A DNA stretch of 11,957 bases from assembly GCA_030833265.1 (NCBI GenBank), contig JAURHO010000038.1:1-11957 (forward strand), in the 5' to 3' direction. Below the pieces are notes generated by a model. The model was not told the origin of the DNA. It worked only from the letters and a program-made list of their open reading frames with translations, and made no database searches. Shown here in pieces: positions 1 through 7,711 of the stretch. Position 1 is the first letter of the stretch. Every line of letters begins with the position of its first letter. A program made the translations under genes and the position numbers. The stretch is from Crocinitomicaceae bacterium (GTDB taxonomy: Bacteria; Bacteroidota; Bacteroidia; Flavobacteriales_D; Crocinitomicaceae).

Positions 1-10
1 TAAAAAACAT
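1..10 (-). CDS. Start of the next gene in the operon (partial, runs off the left edge)
   Basis: Only the first three codons (ATG TTT TTT) are inside the window. The ATG shares one base with the TGA stop of the membrane fusion protein gene. It is preceded by a perfect AAGGAG Shine-Dalgarno sequence (positions 21 to 16, minus strand) five bases upstream, the best ribosome binding site in the window. That spacing favours this ATG over the out-of-frame ATG at 13-11. The product cannot be identified. In type I secretion operons a TolC-like outer-membrane channel often follows the fusion protein, but this is inference from gene order. Confidence 0.5.
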
Positions 11-1389
11 CATTGCTCCTTCATTGAAGCAGCAATGCGTTTGAGTAACGGGCTGACCAAATATTGCAAGAGTGTTCGGCTTCCTGTTTTTATCACTATT
101 TCGACAGGCATACCTGGTTGCATTTTTCGTGAGCCCAGAATTTTTAAACCTTCCTCAGTCACGTGAACTCTTGCCAAATAATAAGGCATAGCATTTTGCG
201 TGTTGTCAGTCAATGCATCGCTCGAAAGTGTCTTAAGTACGCCAGGAACGACCAATTGGGGTGAATCTGAAAAGGCTGAAAAGCGAACATCAACTTTGTC
301 TCCCGACTTGATTCGATCGATTAGGTGTGGCGCAATTTTGGTTTCTAACACCAGCAACTCTTCCGACGGAACAATCTCCATCATGCGTTGACCTGCTTGA
401 ACAATTGATCCAACAGTTTGTACACTCAGACCTACAACTTGCCCGGCAACTGGTGATTTAATTTCAGTCCGCTCTAACTCCTGCTTTGCCGCGTTGAACT
501 TCTCTGTTTGGGATTGAATCTCTGGACGGATTTGAGATAAGTTCTGCTCCACCTCTTTCAAGAAATCAGCACGCAGCGACATTTGTCTCTGCTCAATTTC
601 AAGAATTGCTTGCTTTGCGCGAATTTGATTGGCTCTATTCTCGGCTATAGAACTTTTTACTTCAGACACACCACGTTCAAGTTCATGTTTTTTACTGACG
701 GGTGCATAACCTTCAGCAACCAAATCGCGTATACCCACTAAGTCTTTTTCTAAAGAGTTGAGTTGTGAATTCCGGTTGATATCAACTTGCGAACTGGTTT
801 CAACAATAGAGCGTTGTCCAAGAGATGACTCACGAAGCGCTCCCAATGCAGAGTCAAGGCTATTGCGCCTTGCTTGAAGTAGTTGTGATTGCAACTTTAG
901 CTGGTGATTTAATTGTTTATCCTGCAGCGCCAACTTTGAAAGTTCCGAATCAAATTGGATCACGTTGCGACCAGACTGTTCAGCCAGAAGCCGTGCTTCA
1001 ATAATTTTGAGATTAAAGTATTGTTGACGAATAGATTCATAACTGGCTCGAACCATTTCATCAGACAATTTGATCAAGGGCTGATTTTGAGACACGGTTT
1101 GCCCCTCAGTAACCAGTACCTCCTTCACGACACCACCTTGGAGGTGCTGAATGACTTTTCTTTTTGTATCTATTGATACCAAGCCTTGAGTTGGTACACC
1201 TTCATCTAACGGAACCAATGCTGCAAAGCATAAAAAACCACCGAGACCAAAGCCAAGTACCCACACTCCAATTCTTTTCACTTTAGCAATTTCAGTTGAC
1301 AGCTGAGATTTGTCTTTAACATCACTTACAAGTGTTTGCTCTTTTAGATGCGGATTTGCTGATATTTGTGTTGACATGTGCTTGCTCAT
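10..1389 (-). CDS. HlyD/PrtE-family periplasmic membrane fusion protein of a type I secretion system
   Basis: This 459-aa protein is the adaptor that links the inner-membrane ABC exporter to an outer-membrane channel. It has a short charged cytoplasmic N-terminus and one membrane anchor at about residues 39-59. A first lipoyl/barrel-sandwich half follows at about 79-108 (VIQHLQGGVVKEV, then VTEGQ). A long heptad-rich alpha-hairpin spans about 110-310. The second lipoyl half at about 306-341 contains ERTEIKSPVAGQV, and the beta-barrel and C-terminus carry the family-typical GMPVEIVIKTG at 426-436. Length and domain order are normal for PrtE/RsaE/LapC-type proteins. It starts 29 bases after the second ABC gene. 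Two starts are possible, ATG 1389 and ATG 1377; neither has a strong Shine-Dalgarno, and the longer one is given. It belongs with the two ABC genes immediately upstream. The family call is very secure; the cargo is inferred. Confidence 0.95.
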   Translation of the reverse strand: MSKHMSTQISANPHLKEQTLVSDVKDKSQLSTEIAKVKRIGVWVLGFGLGGFLCFAALVPLDEGVPTQGLVSIDTKRKVIQHLQGGVVKEVLVTEGQTVSQNQPLIKLSDEMVRASYESIRQQYFNLKIIEARLLAEQSGRNVIQFDSELSKLALQDKQLNHQLKLQSQLLQARRNSLDSALGALRESSLGQRSIVETSSQVDINRNSQLNSLEKDLVGIRDLVAEGYAPVSKKHELERGVSEVKSSIAENRANQIRAKQAILEIEQRQMSLRADFLKEVEQNLSQIRPEIQSQTEKFNAAKQELERTEIKSPVAGQVVGLSVQTVGSIVQAGQRMMEIVPSEELLVLETKIAPHLIDRIKSGDKVDVRFSAFSDSPQLVVPGVLKTLSSDALTDNTQNAMPYYLARVHVTEEGLKILGSRKMQPGMPVEIVIKTGSRTLLQYLVSPLLKRIAASMKEQ

Positions 1390-1418
1390 ATATACGTTGA
1401 CTTTGCCACTGCGATTGA

Positions 1419-3089
1419 CTATTTGATAGATAGACTTCGATGACTGATGATTCGACCGTTTTCCATTTCAAGAGTACGATCTACGAAATTCAGTAAAGAT
1501 TCACGATGCGTAATTAATACGATCGTTGTGCCAGAAGCTTTAAGTTCTTTCAATACAGACTCCAAAGCATGAACACCTGCATCATCTAAACTTGAGTCAG
1601 GTTCATCCAACACAAGAAGTTTGGGCGTATCGTAAATAGCCCGAGCCAATGCAATTCTTTGCTTTTGCCCAGAACTTAAAGTGCCTCCTTTGCCTGTTAT
1701 TTGGTTGTCATACCCATCTGGCAGGTGGAGAATAGTTTCATGCATTCCTACATGCTTGGCTGCAAGAATTACTTTTTCATGATCAATTTCAGACATTCTT
1801 GCAATGTTTTCAGCAATGGTGCCGTCAAAAAGTTCAACATCTTGCGCTAAGTAGCCCACTTGTGGACCAAAGTCTTCTCGGTCAAGTTTATCTATACCTA
1901 AGCCATCAAATAAAACGCGTCCTGTAAAGCTAGGCCAAATTCCTAGAATGACTTTGGCCAATGTTGATTTACCTGATCCAGATGCACCGATAACTGCTAT
2001 CGCTTCTCCCGCATCAACTTGCATTGAAACAGCATTAAGAATGGGCAATTTTCTTGAATCAATATTTGCAGTGATGTCATTTAGCATCAGGTTTCCCTGG
2101 AGCTTATGACGTAGTCCAGTAGTTTGAATTTCTGGAAATTCTTCGAGCAATAATTCAATTCGCTCCGAAGCTTGGAAAGCTTGTTTAAACCCCCTCCAGC
2201 CATTGACCATCATGTCTAAAGGCGCAGTAGCTCGGGTCATTAGCAAATTAGCGGCGATCATTGCACCGACGGATAGCTCACCTTCCATAACCAGTAAAGC
2301 CCCTACACCCAATGCCAGTGATTGTTTTAAAACTGTGATTTCTTTGGTTGCAGAAGTAAGTTTTGATTCAAGATTCTCTGCTTCGGCACCAATTCTGAGC
2401 ACTTCATTTTGGCGTTGCCACCATTTAAATTGAAGATTCTTTGCCATACCGTGTGCCTCTATCACCTCAGCATTGCGAAGCTTGCTGTGCACAAATCTAT
2501 TTAGTTCAGTTTCTTCTTCAAGCGATTGATCTTTACTGTCTTTCGTTTGTTGGGCTGAAAACCATGCAACAAAAGAGAGGTTAATGCAAAAAACCAAGGC
2601 CAAAATACCTAGCCATGGATGAAGTAAAAACATCACAATAATATAGAAGGGTGTCCACGGCGCATCAAGCAAAGCATAAATACTTTGCCCTGTGAGCGTC
2701 TGCCTAAGTTGACCCAAGTCACTGAAAGGTTGCAATACCGTTTTTTGCGACTGCTTGAGTCTACTTAGGAATGAAACGCGAAAGAGCCTTTGACTTAATG
2801 CTAACTCTAGGTTGACACCGGCAGCAACGAGAACTTTTGAACGTGCCCATTCAGAAAAGATCATGCTCAACATGAGCCCTAAAGTAATGACACTGACCAC
2901 GATGAGTGTAATTTCACTTTTACTCACCATAATGCGATCATAAATTTGCAACATGTAAAGTGTTGGGACCAGCATCATGATGTTGGCAACAGAAGAGAAT
3001 ACAAGTGCCAAAAGCAACTCTCGCTTATATGTTCGCGCCAATTTAGAGAGCAACGTGTTGTTGTTCATAAATGAATTAATCTTGTTCAT
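1419..3089 (-). CDS. Type I secretion ABC transporter (permease/ATPase), PrtD type, second of a tandem pair
   Basis: This 556-aa half-transporter has an N-terminal membrane domain (hydrophobic segments at about 24-46, 60-79, 147-176 and 253-285) fused to a nucleotide-binding domain. The ATPase motifs look intact: Walker A GASGSGKST at 368-376, a Q-loop glutamine at about 416 (YLAQD), signature LSSGQ at 471-475, Walker B LLVLDEP at 491-497 with the catalytic glutamate, D-loop SSLD and switch histidine at 528 (LITHRE). There is no N-terminal C39 peptidase or C39-like domain, so it fits the PrtD/RsaD class that exports proteins with uncleaved C-terminal signals. Its start overlaps the end of the preceding ABC gene by 14 bases. 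The two proteins are clearly paralogous but divergent, so they may form a heterodimer. The signature reads LSSGQ rather than the usual LSGGQ. Confidence 0.95.
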   Translation of the reverse strand: MNKINSFMNNNTLLSKLARTYKRELLLALVFSSVANIMMLVPTLYMLQIYDRIMVSKSEITLIVVSVITLGLMLSMIFSEWARSKVLVAAGVNLELALSQRLFRVSFLSRLKQSQKTVLQPFSDLGQLRQTLTGQSIYALLDAPWTPFYIIVMFLLHPWLGILALVFCINLSFVAWFSAQQTKDSKDQSLEEETELNRFVHSKLRNAEVIEAHGMAKNLQFKWWQRQNEVLRIGAEAENLESKLTSATKEITVLKQSLALGVGALLVMEGELSVGAMIAANLLMTRATAPLDMMVNGWRGFKQAFQASERIELLLEEFPEIQTTGLRHKLQGNLMLNDITANIDSRKLPILNAVSMQVDAGEAIAVIGASGSGKSTLAKVILGIWPSFTGRVLFDGLGIDKLDREDFGPQVGYLAQDVELFDGTIAENIARMSEIDHEKVILAAKHVGMHETILHLPDGYDNQITGKGGTLSSGQKQRIALARAIYDTPKLLVLDEPDSSLDDAGVHALESVLKELKASGTTIVLITHRESLLNFVDRTLEMENGRIISHRSLSIK

Positions 3090-4830
3090 GCTTCAATTGT
3101 TTTGGTGTAATTTTCGAAGCTTGTTCAGCAGTTATTGATTTCACTTCTTTTCCGGCTAATTTTTCCAAAACCAAATCGCGAGGTCCAAATATTTTTGGTT
3201 TTCCGCCTTTCATCACTAACATTCGATCTGCGTATTTCAAGATATCTTTTTTGTGAGTTACGACAACAACAGTCGTGTTTATTTCTTTGAGATATTGCAA
3301 AATTTTGTAGAGCGCTTGAGTCCCTTGAATATCTAAATTTGCGTTAGGTTCATCAAGCACAATAAATTTGGGATCGCCATAAATTGCCCTGGCCAGTCCA
3401 AGTCGTTGTCTTTGTCCTCCTGAGAAAACTGTTCCATCCTCACCTACTTGCGTATTAAATTTATCAGGTAGGCTTTCGATGAAGCTTGAAAGACCAACCA
3501 ATTCAATTGCTTTGCTTAACTTGTCTTGTTGTATCTCTCCAAATCTGCAAATATTGTCAGCAATAGTCCCTTCAAGCAATTCAATGTCTTGAGGTAAATA
3601 TCCTAAATAGCTACCAAGCTCATCTTTTGACCAACTGTATATATCTACGTCATCTAAGCGGATGGAACCAGAGAGACTTGGCCAAACACCCACTAGCAAT
3701 CTAGCAAGCGAAGATTTACCAGATCCTGACGGTCCCATAACAGCCAAGCACATGCCTTGCTTCAATGAAAATGTGACGTTTGAAAGGATTATGGTTTTAG
3801 ATCCGGGAGCTCGTGCATTCAAATTGTCTACGTGCAAAACGCCCCGTGGTGCGGGTAGTTTCATCGCAGCAATTGGTTCTGGATTTTCAGATAAAAATTC
3901 ATCTAATCTTGAAAATGCATCACCTGCAGTGACAATGGTTTTCCAACTACCAATTAGCTTAACCATGGGTTGTATTGCCCTTCCACCAATGATGGATGCA
4001 ATGATCATTGCGCCACCGCCATCTGGCAATTCACCCATGAGGGTAAGCCAACATCCTAAGCCCAGTACGACTGATCCTTGCCCAATCATGATGAATTTTG
4101 AAAGCGTTGATCCCAAGCTTTGACTACGCGTTGCTTCCGCCATTTTCTCAATGTGTTCTCTTTGAATGAGCTCCCATTTGCTTTGTACTGCGTTCATCAT
4201 GCCCATAGCGTGAATAGTTTGCGCATTACCTGCACCATCAGCAACATAGAGCTGAGCCTTGGCATTGGCTTTTTGTGCTTCTTTCACACTCGGTCGCACA
4301 GTGAGTTCGGTCCAATAAGCGATCAAAACCAGCAGCGCAACAGCCGACACTGTGACAACACCCATCCGTGGATGAATTAAATAAACCAAGGCAATGAAAA
4401 AAATACTAATGGGCGTGTCCAAAATCGCAAGCATGCCTGGAGAAGACAAAAAGGATCTAATTGTTTTTAGGTCTTGCAGAGCTAGTCGTGCTGTTGGTGA
4501 TCTTGAATGGAGATAGCTTTTGTAACTAGCCTGAAAAACACGCTGGCCCATACTCTCATTAAATCCAACCGCTACGGCTTGCATCATTCGAAATCTGACC
4601 CATTCCAAAAATCCTGAAATCACTAAAAAGCCAACAAGTAGTAGCGTTACTACGAGCAGCACGGTTTCACTTCGGCTATTGAGAACAGGACCATATACAT
4701 CTTTCATATAGCCAACGGGGGCCAATGAAAGAAGGTTTGCGATTAATGTAAATATAAATGCATTCCGTATGGTCGACGCATTTTTAAGAATTGCATTTCT
4801 TAATTCAGAATGTTGAAATAATTTTTTCAT
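3076..4830 (-). CDS. Type I secretion ABC transporter (permease/ATPase), PrtD type, first of a tandem pair
   Basis: This 584-aa half-transporter has the same plan as its downstream neighbour: membrane segments at about 24-40, 55-75, 138-172 and 245-285, then a nucleotide-binding domain. It has Walker A GPSGSGKSS at 366-374, YLPQD at 411-415 with the Q-loop glutamine, signature FSGGQ at 469-473, Walker B FIVLDEP at 489-495 and switch histidine at 526 (VVTHK). A charged extension of about 35 residues after the nucleotide-binding domain (from about residue 550) is absent from the partner. The length is typical of PrtD-type exporters, and no peptidase domain is present. The ATG overlaps the stop of the upstream TnpB-like gene as ATGA, so its translation may be coupled to that gene. 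With the second ABC protein and the HlyD protein it forms an inner-membrane export complex; the likely cargo is a large RTX or S-layer-like protein. Confidence 0.95.
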   Translation of the reverse strand: MKKLFQHSELRNAILKNASTIRNAFIFTLIANLLSLAPVGYMKDVYGPVLNSRSETVLLVVTLLLVGFLVISGFLEWVRFRMMQAVAVGFNESMGQRVFQASYKSYLHSRSPTARLALQDLKTIRSFLSSPGMLAILDTPISIFFIALVYLIHPRMGVVTVSAVALLVLIAYWTELTVRPSVKEAQKANAKAQLYVADGAGNAQTIHAMGMMNAVQSKWELIQREHIEKMAEATRSQSLGSTLSKFIMIGQGSVVLGLGCWLTLMGELPDGGGAMIIASIIGGRAIQPMVKLIGSWKTIVTAGDAFSRLDEFLSENPEPIAAMKLPAPRGVLHVDNLNARAPGSKTIILSNVTFSLKQGMCLAVMGPSGSGKSSLARLLVGVWPSLSGSIRLDDVDIYSWSKDELGSYLGYLPQDIELLEGTIADNICRFGEIQQDKLSKAIELVGLSSFIESLPDKFNTQVGEDGTVFSGGQRQRLGLARAIYGDPKFIVLDEPNANLDIQGTQALYKILQYLKEINTTVVVVTHKKDILKYADRMLVMKGGKPKIFGPRDLVLEKLAGKEVKSITAEQASKITPKQLKHEQD

Positions 4831-5423
4831 AGAGCAATCGACTTTTGTTTTTCTTCTGACACTACTTGGACAGATGGCTTTATTTGTAGTGAGCTTTCGG
4901 AGTCTTGACTGAATACAAATCGAAGATAAAAACTTTCCTTCAAAAGCGTCAAAGAAAGTTCTTTCAATTTTTCAGTGCGCAATAAGTGATCTATTTCTTC
5001 ACTCAGATTTACTTGAATTTTCATTCGCCCATCAAGCGTGAAAATTGACAGTGCGTTTTTTTTAAGCGTAAGTGTATGTTTGTCAAAAAATACAGGTGTA
5101 GTTTCTGCAAACTTCAATACGGGTATTGGATTTCCACTTTTTATCAATGGAGTCCATTTGCCGTCAGGGTCTTGGTAGATTTCTTTAGCTGCGCGACTAA
5201 CTGTATGGATGGCATTGCAAACCATCTGAGAGCCCAGCAATGGGAATTTGTCTCGTAGAGTGCGGTAGGCAAGATGGTGGAGTGTGACGCGGTGCCAGCT
5301 TCGCGAGCTGGCTACAATTTTTGCCGCCTCATCGCACGCTAGTGCAAAAGTTTTTTGCAGGTCAATCAGCTTAGATGCTTGGTCTGCATCTACTATAAGT
5401 TTGATCTGAATTGAATTTTTCAT
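4827..5423 (-). CDS. TnpB/IS605 OrfB-like N-terminal half without a RuvC domain
   Basis: I read this 198-aa protein as related to the N-terminal half of TnpB (IS200/IS605 OrfB). The opening beta strand and helix (IQIKLIVDADQASKLIDL, then a residue run ending ALACDEAAKIVA) match the TnpB start. The helical segment at about 46-80 holds LHHLAYRTLRDKF and a GSQMVCNAI...VSRAAK stretch, equivalent to the conserved L-h-Y-x-L-R-x-K-F...S-Q-M...A-I...V family pattern. The region at about 115-171 (LSIFTLDGRMKIQV, then ESFYLRFVF) matches the wedge/beta-barrel strands. The protein ends where the first RuvC motif (DLGI-like) should begin, so no nuclease centre exists. ATG 5423 is chosen because homology begins there; an upstream in-frame start at 5528 would overlap kdsD. 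The stop overlaps the ABC start (ATGA). Family membership is judged by eye only; function is unknown, perhaps regulatory or RNA/DNA-binding. Confidence 0.7.
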   Translation of the reverse strand: MKNSIQIKLIVDADQASKLIDLQKTFALACDEAAKIVASSRSWHRVTLHHLAYRTLRDKFPLLGSQMVCNAIHTVSRAAKEIYQDPDGKWTPLIKSGNPIPVLKFAETTPVFFDKHTLTLKKNALSIFTLDGRMKIQVNLSEEIDHLLRTEKLKELSLTLLKESFYLRFVFSQDSESSLQIKPSVQVVSEEKQKSIAL

Positions 5424-5455
5424 ATAGGAGATAGTATCACATACTCCTATATGAA
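5419..5455. repeat. Perfect 12-bp inverted repeat spanning the start codon of the TnpB-like gene
   Basis: The arms are TTCATATAGGAG (5419-5430) and CTCCTATATGAA (5444-5455), separated by 13 bases. In the minus-strand transcript the first arm carries AGGAG and the second carries the CTCCT complement followed by the ATG. The stem would therefore hide both the Shine-Dalgarno-like sequence and the start codon. Inner TAT/ATA bases around a GTG loop can extend the stem, leaving a CTAT bulge. It fills the 35-bp gap between kdsD and the TnpB-like gene and reaches a few bases into the latter. It could be an operator, an RNA switch, or the remnant of an IS200/IS605-type subterminal hairpin. It is not followed by a T-run on the minus strand, so it is not a typical terminator for this operon. 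Confidence 0.75.
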
Positions 5456-5458
5456 TTT

Positions 5459-6448
5459 TTAAGTAACTTTGTGGTGAAGTAAATTGTGCCAGCCTAGAAG
5501 GCCCACCACACGCTGATTCTCGAGGCACACAATACGACTGATTCGTTTCTCTTCGAAAATTCGCAGTGCATCGCTTGCCAAAGTTTGCGCATCTATGGTG
5601 AGTGGCTTACTGGTCATGAAATTAGAGACTGGTAATGACAACTTCTCATCAAAATGTCCTTCGCTTTGCACAATCAGGCGGCGTAAATCGCTGTCTGTAA
5701 AAATGCCACTTAATTTGTCTTCACCACTAAGAAGCAAGATTGCACCCATACGGCCGATTGCCATTTCGGGAATAACATCTTTGAGAAGGGAGTTTGCCTG
5801 TCTGTGAGGAATCTCGGCAATGGGCTGCATGACATCTCGAACACGCAAATAATATTTACGTCCGAGTGCACCCATTGGGTGTGTTCTTGCGAAATCTTCA
5901 GTTGTAAAGCCCCTGGCTGCCACCACTGCCATTGCCAAGGCATCTCCTAGCGCCAACTGCACAGTGGTTGAAGAGGTAGGCGCAACTCCCAAAGGACATG
6001 CTTCGGCTTTTACGCCTGTGTCTATGTGAAAATCACTCAATTTGGCAATTGCGCTGGTAGGCTTTCCTGTCATACCAATCACACGTACTTGGAATCTTTT
6101 TGCAAAAGACACAAAATTAACCAACTCGTCAGTTTCACCGCTATTCGAAAGAGCTACCAGTACATCGCCTTCTGTAATCATGCCGAGATCGCCGTGCCCG
6201 GCCTCACCAGCATGAACAAAAAATGCAGGACTACCTGTAGAAGCTAACGTAGCAGCAATTTTCCGACCAACATGACCGCTTTTTCCTACACCAGAGACAA
6301 CAATTCGTCCTTTGCACTTGAGCATTAGGTCAACGGCACTCAAAAAGTCTTGATTCAGTTTGTCCGCGCTATCCAAAATTGCTTGAGACTCTTCGGCGAG
6401 GACATCGCGACCTAATTTGAGTAAATCTCCGGAGTATGTAACAGCCAC
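5459..6448 (-). CDS. kdsD: Arabinose-5-phosphate isomerase, KdsD/KpsF family
   Basis: This 329-aa enzyme interconverts D-ribulose 5-phosphate and D-arabinose 5-phosphate, the first step of KDO synthesis. The N-terminal SIS domain holds SGVGKSG (52-58), GEAGHGDLG (81-89), SNSGETDE (101-108) and CPLGVAPTSST (151-161). Two CBS repeats follow at about 205-260 and 275-325. The residues K56, E108, E149 and H190 sit at a constant offset of three from the residues reported as essential in E. coli KdsD (K59, E111, E152, H193). One change is visible beside the last: HPMG replaces the usual HPGG. The start is GTG with AAGG seven bases upstream, two bases after the glycosyltransferase stop. Length is normal. 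Together with kdsA in the same operon it supplies KDO, probably for a surface polysaccharide. It could equally be named kpsF. Confidence 0.93.
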   Translation of the reverse strand: MAVTYSGDLLKLGRDVLAEESQAILDSADKLNQDFLSAVDLMLKCKGRIVVSGVGKSGHVGRKIAATLASTGSPAFFVHAGEAGHGDLGMITEGDVLVALSNSGETDELVNFVSFAKRFQVRVIGMTGKPTSAIAKLSDFHIDTGVKAEACPLGVAPTSSTTVQLALGDALAMAVVAARGFTTEDFARTHPMGALGRKYYLRVRDVMQPIAEIPHRQANSLLKDVIPEMAIGRMGAILLLSGEDKLSGIFTDSDLRRLIVQSEGHFDEKLSLPVSNFMTSKPLTIDAQTLASDALRIFEEKRISRIVCLENQRVVGLLGWHNLLHHKVT

Positions 6449-6450
6449 TG

Positions 6451-7122
6451 TTAAACCTTAATTCCTTGTTGTGTACGAGCGTATGTGCTGTGCCATTCGT
6501 CTGACATATCACAATCCCAGTAATCTTTGAAACAGGGCGTTCCTAGCGTGTAGTGAAGTAGTTTTGCGTTGTAATTGTCTTCATATTCAGTGGTAAGCCA
6601 ATTCCACTCTTTTGAAAACTCTCCAACTAAACCATCCTCTAACCATTGGAACCTGTGCAAAAAAGCACCTGATTGTTTCATGACAAATTCAGGCGTCATG
6701 ATTTTGTTTGCAGGGTGACCGCAGTTCCAAAGCACAACACTCGACCAATTTTTACGAGGATAGTCTTGGTTTTTATTGCCTAAGTATTTGCCAGATGCTT
6801 TCGTTTTGTAATCGTGTTTGGCGCACAGAACTGCTTTTGACTCATCGCGCTGAGCCCACAATTTTGCAATATCGTCACGGCAAATCATGTCGCCGTCTGC
6901 AAAGATGGCCCATCCAGAAAATTCAAACAAAGATGGCGTTAGAAACCGAGAGTAAATGAAAGCATTACTGCCATCATTGTGGGTTTCCTTGTAGTTATTG
7001 AAACAATTCAATGCCAAAGGCGTCAATGAAACTGGTTGACTTGATTTTTCCAAAATGCTTTGGCAAAAAGTGTGATACGCAACGGCTTCTCTTTCGTCGT
7101 ACCCGATGGTAATTCTGATCAT
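6451..7122 (-). CDS. GT-A fold glycosyltransferase (GT8-like), substrate unknown
   Basis: This 223-aa protein starts with ITIGYDEREAVAYHTF, an opening typical of small GT8-like transferases. It carries the metal- and nucleotide-sugar-binding DxD motif as FADGDM (D76, D78). A YPRKNWSSVVLWNC segment at 121-134 and a C-terminal LLHYTLGTPCFKDYW at 188-202 resemble the late histidine-containing loop of this fold. There is no signal peptide or membrane segment, so it is predicted to be cytoplasmic, transferring a sugar from an activated donor. ATG 7122 is preferred over an upstream in-frame start at 7182 because AAGAAG lies about eight bases before it and the homology begins there. It lies between a methyltransferase and kdsD, which suggests work on the same glycan. 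Donor and acceptor cannot be inferred. Confidence 0.82.
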   Translation of the reverse strand: MIRITIGYDEREAVAYHTFCQSILEKSSQPVSLTPLALNCFNNYKETHNDGSNAFIYSRFLTPSLFEFSGWAIFADGDMICRDDIAKLWAQRDESKAVLCAKHDYKTKASGKYLGNKNQDYPRKNWSSVVLWNCGHPANKIMTPEFVMKQSGAFLHRFQWLEDGLVGEFSKEWNWLTTEYEDNYNAKLLHYTLGTPCFKDYWDCDMSDEWHSTYARTQQGIKV

Positions 7123-7145
7123 ATGAGAACTTCTTAAGTAATCAA

Positions 7146-7703
7146 TTAACGCCAATCTGATCCAGCTTTTAATCTGGAGCAAATAAACAAACCTTCACCG
7201 TTGCCTGTTCTGATGAACTGCTGAACTTGGAAAAATCCTGAAAACAAAGAGAACCAATGACCGAAAGGCATTTGGGTGACGTGGGCATTGCGGCCGTCAG
7301 GCAGGGTTTTACCAGCAGGGTAATTTGCGACAGAACAAATGAAAACCTTGCCGGCACGTTCGCGAATTTCAGACAGAACATGCGACATAGCGCCAAATTC
7401 AACATGTTCCATAACATCCAAGCAGACGACCAAGTCGAAAGTGTCTTTAGGCATTACCGCATATTCGTCGGACGCTACGTCAAACCCTTCAACTCGCATG
7501 CCGGGCAGATTGGTACGGACATACTCGATGAAATGGCCTTTACCGCAACCGTAGTCTAAGACACTGCCAAAATTCTTTTTTTGGATTAGATTTTTAATTA
7601 GAGGATAGTGTTTGGCTGTAACGTTACCAACGCCAAAAGATTCACTTTTGTCGTGCAACTGCTTGAGTTGCGCTGCGTAGCTTTCTGAAGCGAGATTGCT
7701 CAT
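7146..7703 (-). CDS. Class I SAM-dependent methyltransferase
   Basis: This 185-aa protein has the core class I methyltransferase pattern. Motif I is VLDYGCGKG (48-56), an acidic residue closes the second strand (VEGFDVA, D75), and the post-motif LVVCLDVMEHV is at 91-101. A HVTQMPFGHWFSLF segment at 141-154 follows, typical of methyltransferases found in polysaccharide and lipid loci. The start ATG 7703 has TAAGG about eight bases upstream, overlapping the stop of the preceding gene; a longer in-frame start at 7790 would overlap that gene. The acceptor is unknown. In this context it may methylate a sugar of the surface glycan or a protein substrate. The methyltransferase call is firm; the substrate is not. 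Confidence 0.87.
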   Translation of the reverse strand: MSNLASESYAAQLKQLHDKSESFGVGNVTAKHYPLIKNLIQKKNFGSVLDYGCGKGHFIEYVRTNLPGMRVEGFDVASDEYAVMPKDTFDLVVCLDVMEHVEFGAMSHVLSEIRERAGKVFICSVANYPAGKTLPDGRNAHVTQMPFGHWFSLFSGFFQVQQFIRTGNGEGLFICSRLKAGSDWR

Positions 7704-7711
7704 AATTAACC

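Noticed and set aside
3662..4123. Plus-strand open frame of 153 residues inside the first ABC gene
   Set aside because: It is a shadow of the nucleotide-binding domain coding sequence and has no independent features.
4827..5423. An active TnpB nuclease or intact IS605-type insertion sequence
   Set aside because: There is no RuvC motif, no TnpA gene, no right-end or omega-RNA-like region, and the downstream DNA is the exporter gene.
5419..5460. Rho-independent terminator between kdsD and the TnpB-like gene
   Set aside because: The stem is AT-rich and is followed by T residues only in the plus-strand direction, where there is no gene to terminate.
4827..5528. Longer reading of the TnpB-like gene from an upstream ATG at 5528
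   Set aside because: The extra 35 residues overlap the 3' end of kdsD, lack similarity to TnpB starts, and cross the inverted repeat; the conserved N-terminal strand begins at ATG 5423.
7257..7559. Plus-strand open frames opposite the methyltransferase
   Set aside because: They are antisense shadows of a gene with intact SAM-binding motifs.
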